10,150 nt of DNA from a candidate division WWE3 bacterium CG_4_9_14_3_um_filter_43_9. Lineage in GTDB: Bacteria > Patescibacteriota > CPR3 > GCA-002780085. Positions 5,609 through 10,150 of this stretch are shown one piece after another. A program made the position numbers and the translations under genes. The DNA lies in the NCBI GenBank assembly GCA_002791435.1, contig PFXB01000019.1, positions 1 to 10,150 on the forward strand. Reading direction: 5' to 3'. The notes beneath the pieces were generated by a model that ran no database searches, had not been told where the DNA came from, and was given only the letters and a program-made list of their open reading frames with translations. How positions within the stretch are numbered: position 1 is the first letter of the stretch; each line of letters opens with the position of its first letter.

Positions 5609-6211
5609 TTAACGAGAATAAAATTCAATGATCAACTGTTCCTGAATATCTTCTTGTACATCATCCCTGCCTGGTAACCGTTCAACTTTTCCTACCGGCC
5701 CTTGGCGCGTAAGCCAAGAAGGCGTTTTCGCTTTCTCTTTTAATGACTTTTGGACCCCTTCAATCTTCAATGCCCTGTCCTTAAAAGCAATTACATCGCC
5801 AGCGCCAACCTCATAAGAGGGAATGTCAACCTTTTTATCATTGACTTTCACCAAACCGTGATTGACCAATTGTCGCGCAAACCGCCGTGACGATACCAAG
5901 CCCAGGCGATAGACCACGTTATCCAAACGTGATTCTAAGATTTGAAAAAGTTTTTCTCCGGTATTACCAGTTGCCTGAAGCGCTGTTTTAAAATAACGCC
6001 TGAATTGTCTTTCTAAAATTCCGTACATGGCTTTGACCTTCTGCTTTTCCCGCAATTGTATTCCAAAGTTAGACTTGCGTCGGCGAACAGAAAGTCCGTG
6101 TTGACCCGGCGGAATGACACCCTTTCTTTCAATCGGACATTTGGGTGAATCACAAAGTTTAATTCCTTCTCGCCGGCATAATTTGTGTTTTGAACCTGTA
6201 TAACGCGCCAC
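5609..6211 (-). CDS. rpsD: Ribosomal protein S4
   Basis: 200 aa, normal size; GTG start with AAGGAG a few bases upstream. S4 nucleates 16S rRNA folding (5' domain) and often acts as a translational repressor of the alpha operon. The N-terminal part shows KLCRREGIKLC...SPKC then IPPGQHGLSVRRRKSNFG; the S4 RNA-binding domain is at about 93-155 (SRLDNVVYRLGLVSSRRFAR, LVNHGLVKVND, DIPSYEVGAGD). Cys12, Cys20 and Cys25 line up with three of the four zinc ligands of Thermus S4, and His9 occupies the place of the first Cys, so a Cys3His zinc site is plausible. It lies 21 nt after rpsK and 28 nt before rpoA, the normal alpha operon order. Confidence 0.97.
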   Translation of the reverse strand: MARYTGSKHKLCRREGIKLCDSPKCPIERKGVIPPGQHGLSVRRRKSNFGIQLREKQKVKAMYGILERQFRRYFKTALQATGNTGEKLFQILESRLDNVVYRLGLVSSRRFARQLVNHGLVKVNDKKVDIPSYEVGAGDVIAFKDRALKIEGVQKSLKEKAKTPSWLTRQGPVGKVERLPGRDDVQEDIQEQLIIEFYSR

Positions 6212-6232
6212 CCTATCTCCTTTTCTCTGACT

Positions 6233-6667
6233 TTAAACTCGTCTTCTTTTTTTAGGACGACAACCATTGTGGGGGATGGGAGTGACGTCCGCAATGCTGA
6301 TAATGCTGAGTCCTGCTGACTTTAGGGCTCTGATGGCTGACTCTCGACCAACGCCCGGGCCTTTGACAAAAACTTGGATTTCCCTCATCCCGTCCCCGAA
6401 TGCCTGTTCGGCCACTTTCAGAGCAGCGGTTGAAGCTGCAAAGGGAGTAGCTTTTCTAGTTCCTTTAAATCCAACTGTTCCTGTTGATCCCCAAAGTAAA
6501 GTATTCCCTTTATTATCGGTCAGATTGATCAAGGTATTGTTAAAACTGGAAGTAACATAAGCTCTTCCCTGAATTGGAAATGAACCCGCCTTTTTCTTTC
6601 TGAGCTTAACCTTAGGCTTATTTTTAATCAAAGTGCCGGTTTGAATTTTAACTTTCTTTTTCCCCAT
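6233..6667 (-). CDS. rpsK: Ribosomal protein S11
   Basis: 144 aa, somewhat longer than the usual 120-130 because of a Lys-rich N-terminus (first 30 residues). The S11 fold is plain: AYVTSSFNNTLINLTDNKGN, STGTVGFKGTRKATPFAA, VFVKGPGVGRESAIRAL and the C-terminal DVTPIPHNGCRPKKRRRV. S11 lies on the small-subunit platform near the 3' end of 16S rRNA. The start at 6667 has a GAGG close upstream that touches the rpsM stop; the rpsM-rpsK gap is 11 nt. Confidence 0.97.
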   Translation of the reverse strand: MGKKKVKIQTGTLIKNKPKVKLRKKKAGSFPIQGRAYVTSSFNNTLINLTDNKGNTLLWGSTGTVGFKGTRKATPFAASTAALKVAEQAFGDGMREIQVFVKGPGVGRESAIRALKSAGLSIISIADVTPIPHNGCRPKKRRRV

Positions 6668-6678
6668 ATTTTTCCTCT

Positions 6679-7062
6679 TTAAGTTTTCTCAAGCTTACGC
6701 CTTAATCCACCCACCGTCATTTTTCTCCCTTTTTTGGTACGGGCATTGTGTCTGGTTCTTTGACCTCTCGCCGGTAAGTTTTTCTCGTGCCGCGATCCAC
6801 GGTAGGTTTTAATCTCTCTTAAACGACGAATGTTGTCGGAAACTTCACGCTTGAGTTCGCCTTCGATGCGATAATTTTTACTGATAAATTGTTGAATCTT
6901 AGCAACCTCGCCGTCCTTCAGTTCAAAGACCCTTAAGTTGGGATCAATCCCCGAGGCTTTTAGAATTGACTGTGAACGGGTTTCCCCTATTCCATAAATA
7001 TAGGTTAAAGCAATTTCGATTCTTTTTTTATCGGGCAGGTCTATGCCTGCAATTCTGGCCAT
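6679..7062 (-). CDS. rpsM: Ribosomal protein S13
   Basis: 127 aa. S13 is in the head of the small subunit and contacts tRNA and the central bridge to the large subunit. The sequence opens with MARIAGIDLPDKKRIEIALT, then YIYGIGETRSQSIL (helix-two-turns-helix), and ends with the conserved basic tail YRGSRHEKNLPARGQRTRHN-ARTKKG. The ATG at 7062 is preceded by AAGGGGGAT. It begins 12 nt after rpmJ, in the standard infA-rpmJ-rpsM order. Confidence 0.97.
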   Translation of the reverse strand: MARIAGIDLPDKKRIEIALTYIYGIGETRSQSILKASGIDPNLRVFELKDGEVAKIQQFISKNYRIEGELKREVSDNIRRLREIKTYRGSRHEKNLPARGQRTRHNARTKKGRKMTVGGLRRKLEKT

Positions 7063-7074
7063 ATAATCCCCCTT

Positions 7075-7188
7075 TTATCCTTGCCGCTGTTTGTGTTTTG
7101 GATTATCACAGATAACGCGGATCACTCCCTTGCGGCGAACAATCTTACACTTTTTACAGATCTTTTTTACACTGGCTCTAACTTTCAT
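7075..7188 (-). CDS. rpmJ: Ribosomal protein L36
   Basis: A 37-residue protein, starting MKVRASVKKICKKCKIVRRK and ending CDNPKHKQRQG. The complete zinc set of the zinc-bearing L36 type is present: Cys11, Cys14, Cys27, His32. L36 is the smallest large-subunit protein and binds 23S rRNA near the factor-binding region. The start has AAGGAT 4 nt upstream. It lies between infA and rpsM, its usual place, but is separated from infA by a 139-nt AT-rich spacer. Confidence 0.95.
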   Translation of the reverse strand: MKVRASVKKICKKCKIVRRKGVIRVICDNPKHKQRQG

Positions 7189-7213
7189 AATGATCCTTAA
7201 AATAGGTTAAAAG

Positions 7214-7313
7214 TAATTTTTAATTTTAAATTTCTAATCAATATTAAATTTTTAATGTTTAAACCTTAAAAATTAGAACTTAAAAATTGATTAAGAATTA
7301 AAAATTTTAAATT
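7214..7313. repeat. AT-rich imperfect inverted repeat between infA and rpmJ
   Basis: Almost the whole 139-nt infA-rpmJ spacer is A/T. It folds as an imperfect inverted repeat centred near 7263: TAATCAAT (7235-7242) matches ATTGATTA (7286-7293) exactly, and the arms on both sides agree at roughly three quarters of positions, by eye. The motif vocabulary is repeated AATTTTTAA/TTAAAAATT. No ORF is present. It may be a dispersed AT-rich element, or it may provide an internal promoter or UP-like region for rpmJ onward; many near -10 matches occur, but no convincing -35/-10 pair. Confidence 0.55.
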
Positions 7314-7327
7314 CAAACAGGGACCTT

Positions 7328-7549
7328 TCACTTATAGCGATAAGTAATTCTGCCCCGCGATAAATCATAAGGAGTTAGCTCAATTTTGACTTTATCTCCT
7401 GATAAAATTTTTATATAATTCATCCGCATTTTACCGGAGATATGAGCTAAAACCGTTTTCCCGCCTTCGAGCTGAACGCGAAAATAAGCATTGGGCAGCG
7501 TTTCGCAAACAACCCCTTCAGTTTCGATTAAGTTTTTCGAAGAAGCCAA
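7328..7549 (-). CDS. infA: Translation initiation factor IF-1
   Basis: 73 aa, the standard length. IF-1 is a single OB-fold that blocks the ribosomal A site during initiation and assists IF-2 and IF-3. Diagnostic parts are NLIETEGVVCETLPNAYFRV, LAHISGKMRMNYIKILSGD and VKIELTPYDLSRGRITYRYK, matching the typical SPYDLTRGRI...R signature. The start codon is TTG at 7549, set by the homology (MASSKNLIE) and by GGGAG (7555-7559) five nt upstream; no ATG fits. It follows map by 47 nt. Confidence 0.97.
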   Translation of the reverse strand: MASSKNLIETEGVVCETLPNAYFRVQLEGGKTVLAHISGKMRMNYIKILSGDKVKIELTPYDLSRGRITYRYK

Positions 7550-7596
7550 CTTATCTCCCTTAACAATCTTTACAGGCTTGCTATCTTAACAAAATT

Positions 7597-8358
7597 CTAA
7601 AGTAAGGTCAAGACTTCGGCTGTGTTACGGGTAACAAGAATAGTTTTTTCAAATAACCCTCCCCAGCTTTTATCTCTGGTAACAATAGTCCACCCGTCAC
7701 TTAAAGTCTTAATTTGAGGTCTATTTTTGGCGTAGATGACTTCAACAGCCAGGGTCATCCCTGCTTGTAAAACCTCTCCGGTTCCCGGACGCCCGAAACC
7801 CGGAATATACGGATCTTCATGCAAAGCTCGGCCAACTCCATGACCGGTCAATTCTTTAATAATTGCGTAGCCTTCTGCGGTAATTACTTTTTCAATAGCA
7901 GCAGAAATATCTCCCACTCTTAAACCCTGGCGAGCATTTTCGATTCCCCTAGCTAAAGCTTCTTTTCCGACTTCAAGAAATTGATCTTTTTCTTTGAAAT
8001 CCGCACCCAAAGGCGGCTGACCAACAATCACAGTGGTGGACGCATCGGTATGAAAACCCTGGTAGCAAACCCCTGCATCCAAACTGACAATGTCACCTTG
8101 GCACAAGCGATATGCGTTGGGAATTCCATGTACCACCCCTTCATTAACTGAGATGCACAGGCTGGCCGGGTAACCCCGGTAACCTAAAAACGAAGGACTG
8201 GCTCCTGCCTTAACAATCAAATTGTAAGCTTTTTTATCTAATTCTAAAAGACTGACTTCCGCCTCAACTTCTTTTAAAAGTGCTTTGAGGGTGTCTGTTA
8301 ATATCTGACCACCCTTTCTCATAGACTGAATATCATTGTAAGATTTAAGCGTAATCAA
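7597..8358 (-). CDS. map: Methionine aminopeptidase, type I
   Basis: 253 aa, normal for type Ia. It removes the initiator Met from nascent proteins using two metal ions. All expected residues are present: His77 (NEGVVHGIP), Asp94 and Asp105 (SLDAGVCYQGFHTDAS), His173 (GHGVGR), His180 (LHEDPYIP), Glu206 (AVEVIY) and Glu237 (LFEKTILVT). The usual EP(M/I) after the metal Glu206 is EV here, and the usual FEHT is FEKT; these are mild departures that leave all ligands intact. The start is TTG, sharing TTGA with the adk stop, with AAGGAT five nt upstream; MITLKSYNDIQSMRKGG is the normal beginning. The adk-map-infA order is classical. Confidence 0.96.
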   Translation of the reverse strand: MITLKSYNDIQSMRKGGQILTDTLKALLKEVEAEVSLLELDKKAYNLIVKAGASPSFLGYRGYPASLCISVNEGVVHGIPNAYRLCQGDIVSLDAGVCYQGFHTDASTTVIVGQPPLGADFKEKDQFLEVGKEALARGIENARQGLRVGDISAAIEKVITAEGYAIIKELTGHGVGRALHEDPYIPGFGRPGTGEVLQAGMTLAVEVIYAKNRPQIKTLSDGWTIVTRDKSWGGLFEKTILVTRNTAEVLTLL

Positions 8359-8984
8359 GTCTGATCCTTTTTCACATTGCGATGATTATGATAAAAGTCG
8401 TTTTTTCTTAAGTGATCCATGGTGTCTTCATGGATTTCGCCAATCGGACGATGCCCGTCGATATCAAGTAAAATTCCCCTCTTGGCGTACTCGGTTAAAA
8501 TCGGCTCTATCGTTCCGCGGTGAGATTTTAATCTTTCACGGATGATAGCCGGATCTTCGTCCCTCCTGGCTTTACCAAAAACTTGAATGTCCCTCTTCGC
8601 CCTTTCCATCATTCTTGTGATTACCTCTTCTTCCGGCACTCGCAGATAAATCACCTGGTCAACCCGCTTGCTTCTGGCAGCTAAATATTCATCCAAGATT
8701 CTGACTTGGTTTAAGGTGCGCGGAAAAGCATCCAAAATAAAACCCTGCTCGCAATCCTCGTCAGCCAACCTTTTCCCTAAGATTTTAAACATCAGTTTAT
8801 CCGGTACCCAGTTTCCCTTTCCCCAATATTTCTCAGCTTCAATCCCATCTTTAGTATTTTCATCAAATTTGATTCGCAACAGTGCGCCTGTTGAAATCGT
8901 CGGAATGTTCCCAAACCTCTGCGACAAAAGTTTAGCCTGGGTTCCCTTGCCCGCCCCGGATGATCCGAGAATAATAAAAATCAT
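8355..8984 (-). CDS. adk: Adenylate kinase, short-LID form
   Basis: 209 aa. Catalyses ATP + AMP = 2 ADP in the cytoplasm. The P-loop GSSGAGKGTQ is at 7-16. The AMP-binding part is ISTGALLR (30-37, the family's Asp replaced by Ala) and LDAFPRT (84-90, usually DGFPRT), keeping Arg37 and Arg89. The LID is short (about 128-142, no Cys zinc site) and is followed by ARRDEDPAIIRERL with the catalytic arginines. The C-terminus is extended and rich in His/Lys/Asp. AGGAG seven nt before the ATG supports the start. It follows secY after a 107-nt spacer and overlaps map. A close nucleoside monophosphate kinase is possible because of the two AMP-site changes, but the spc operon context favours Adk. Confidence 0.92.
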   Translation of the reverse strand: MIFIILGSSGAGKGTQAKLLSQRFGNIPTISTGALLRIKFDENTKDGIEAEKYWGKGNWVPDKLMFKILGKRLADEDCEQGFILDAFPRTLNQVRILDEYLAARSKRVDQVIYLRVPEEEVITRMMERAKRDIQVFGKARRDEDPAIIRERLKSHRGTIEPILTEYAKRGILLDIDGHRPIGEIHEDTMDHLRKNDFYHNHRNVKKDQT

Positions 8985-9027
8985 CTTTCTTCTCCTAAGA
9001 CTACTTCATAATAGATTGCGATCCTTT

Positions 9028-9069
9028 GCCCTCCCCTTCGATAAACTCAGGGTCGCTCAGGATGAGGGC
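9028..9069. repeat. Hairpin repeat in the secY-adk spacer
   Basis: GCCCTC (9028-9033) and GAGGGC (9064-9069) are inverted. Between them CCCT...AGGG (9034-9037 and 9049-9052) can form an inner stem, and CTCAGG occurs twice (9046-9051, 9056-9061). CTCAGGATGA (9056-9065) also occurs exactly at 1643-1652. The pattern resembles the short dispersed hairpins common between genes in some CPR genomes. On the minus strand no U-tract follows, so termination between secY and adk is not supported. Confidence 0.5.
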
Positions 9070-9091
9070 AGGAATGATGACCCGTCCTCAC

Positions 9092-10150
9092 TTAGCTTAA
9101 AAATCCTTCATAGTTGCGCATCACCAACATGGATTCAATCTGCCGAACTGTCTCTAAAATGACCGAAACGACAATTAAAATTCCGGTTCCTCCCAACTCA
9201 ATCGCCTGGATACCGGTGAGCGAACGAGCAATAAAAGGAAGAATGGCAATGGCTCCTAAAAAGAGCGCTCCGGCTAAAGTGACGCGCGTTAAGATGCGAC
9301 TTAAATATTCACTCGTAGATTTTCCCGGTCTGATGCCCGGAATAAATCCACCATATTTTTTCAAATCTTCGGCGATTTTATCAGGATTGAAAGTAACCGC
9401 AGTGTAAAAATAAGTAAATCCTACAACTAAGAGAAAATAAACAACGCTGTAAAAAACTGAATTATCAAAAAGAGCAACTATCTTTTGGGCGTAAAAAGCA
9501 ATTGAGGCAGAAGAGCTTTTAGTCAAATAAGAGGCGACAGTTCCCGGAACAATAACTAGCGACATCGCAAAAATGATGGGGATGACTCCCGCCTGGTTAA
9601 TTCTGATCGGTAAATGGGTCGATTGGCCGCCGAAAAATTTTCCACCTCTAACTCTTTTAGCATATTGAACCGGAATTTTTCGCTGTGCTTCTTGGACGAA
9701 GACGATGCCGCCGATAACCAAAAGCGCCATGATAACAAAAAAGAAAAAACGGAAAATGTCGCCTTGGGTTCTGGTGGCTAGAGTTTGCGCAAAGGAAACG
9801 GGCAGACTCCCTAAAATTCCTGCAAAAATCAAAATCGAAATTCCGTTTCCCACCCCTCTTTCGGAAATCAACTCTCCCAACCACATCAGCAAAATCGTTC
9901 CGGCGGTTAACGAAATAATAAGTGCGGCCAGATCAATCACTGATAAAGTTGAAATAACGCCCTGACTGCGAAAGAGAATATACATCCCAAAGGCTTGAAC
10001 TGCCGCCAAAGGAACGGTTGCAATCCGTGTATATTGATTGATTTTCTGCCTTCCGTGCTCTCCTTCCTTGACTAATGCTTCCAGTTTAGGAAAAACCATC
10101 TCTAAAAGCTGAAAAATGATGGAGGCGTTAATATAGGGATTAAGGCCTAA
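9092..10150 (-). CDS. secY: Preprotein translocase subunit SecY (5' end outside window)
   Basis: 352 residues are visible and the reading frame stays open to the window edge, beginning LGLNPYINASIIFQLLEMVF; the first ATG inside the window (10099) is internal. About 70-80 residues with the first membrane helix and plug region should lie beyond the edge. SecY forms the Sec channel in the cytoplasmic membrane with SecE/SecG and receives SecA or the ribosome. Visible hallmarks are ERGVGNGISILIFAG (97-111), the C4 loop QRKIPVQYAKR (156-166), GGQSTHLPIRINQAGVIPI, the C5 loop NPDKIAEDLKKYGGFIPGIR-PGKSTSEYL, and the end GGTGILIVVSVILETVRQIE then MRNYEGFLS. This complete C-terminus confirms the TAA at 9092. 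Confidence 0.97.
   Translation of the reverse strand, partial: LGLNPYINASIIFQLLEMVFPKLEALVKEGEHGRQKINQYTRIATVPLAAVQAFGMYILFRSQGVISTLSVIDLAALIISLTAGTILLMWLGELISERGVGNGISILIFAGILGSLPVSFAQTLATRTQGDIFRFFFFVIMALLVIGGIVFVQEAQRKIPVQYAKRVRGGKFFGGQSTHLPIRINQAGVIPIIFAMSLVIVPGTVASYLTKSSSASIAFYAQKIVALFDNSVFYSVVYFLLVVGFTYFYTAVTFNPDKIAEDLKKYGGFIPGIRPGKSTSEYLSRILTRVTLAGALFLGAIAILPFIARSLTGIQAIELGGTGILIVVSVILETVRQIESMLVMRNYEGFLS

Noticed and set aside
5581..5628. Longer rpoA starting at the ATG at 5628
   Set aside because: It would overlap the end of rpsD and add 16 residues without family similarity; the ATG at 5580 has AAGGAG 8 nt upstream and starts the conserved region.
7550..7596. Internal promoter between map and infA
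   Set aside because: The best pair (TTGTTA and TAAAGA) is only 14 nt apart; the 47-nt gap is explained by the infA ribosome binding site and a short spacer.
8985..9091. Terminator separating secY from adk
   Set aside because: The GCCCTC/GAGGGC hairpin has no U-tract on the minus strand and resembles the repeat elsewhere in the window; secY and adk are normally co-transcribed.
8668..9162. 164-codon plus-strand open frame across adk and the spacer
   Set aside because: It is antisense to adk and secY coding sequence, and its product has no domain character. The part PFDKLRVAQDEG is only a translation of the hairpin repeat at 9028-9069.

Overview
The window is about 10 kb of bacterial chromosome in which every recognisable gene lies on the minus strand and reads right to left. 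Its core is the distal part of the spc operon joined to the alpha operon: secY (5' end cut by the window edge), adk, map, infA, rpmJ, rpsM, rpsK, rpsD, rpoA, rplQ, rplM, rpsI. This is followed by a GT87-type membrane glycosyltransferase and, as a separate transcription unit, a protein with an N-terminal helix-turn-helix and a C-terminal phosphohistidine swivelling domain. UGA is used as a true stop (adk, infA, rplQ, rplM), so the code is not the UGA=Gly variant of Gracilibacteria/SR1.

The organism is most likely a Candidate Phyla Radiation (Patescibacteria) bacterium, possibly of the Microgenomates group. The reasons are the compact arrangement with start/stop overlaps, frequent TTG/GTG starts, lysine-rich protein tails, a short-LID adenylate kinase, and small dispersed-looking hairpin elements with sequences such as CTCAGGATGA and TCCGCCAGCTGGCGGA. 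The phylum call is inference from general character, not from a search.

Layout, right to left: 10150-9092 secY; 9091-8985 a spacer with a hairpin repeat; 8984-7597 adk and map, overlapping by 4 nt; 7549-7328 infA with a TTG start; 7327-7189 an AT-rich spacer forming a roughly 100-nt imperfect inverted repeat; 7188-3101 an almost gapless run from rpmJ to rpsI; 3065-1755 the GT87 gene, close behind rpsI; 1754-1427 a 328-nt spacer with a repeat-like element, a strong sigma70-type promoter and a symmetric operator-like site; 1426-215 the HTH/phosphohistidine protein; 214-1 GC-rich hairpins without a gene.

The operon supplies ribosomal proteins of both subunits, initiation factor 1, the RNA polymerase alpha subunit, the Sec translocon pore, methionine aminopeptidase (nascent-chain processing) and adenylate kinase (nucleotide balance), a growth-linked set. 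No promoter for this run is visible, so it is probably transcribed from upstream of the window. The GT87 gene probably rides on the same transcript. The most unusual items are the HTH/phosphohistidine protein with its 28-bp symmetric site over its own promoter, and the roughly 112-residue charged N-terminal extension of ribosomal protein S9.
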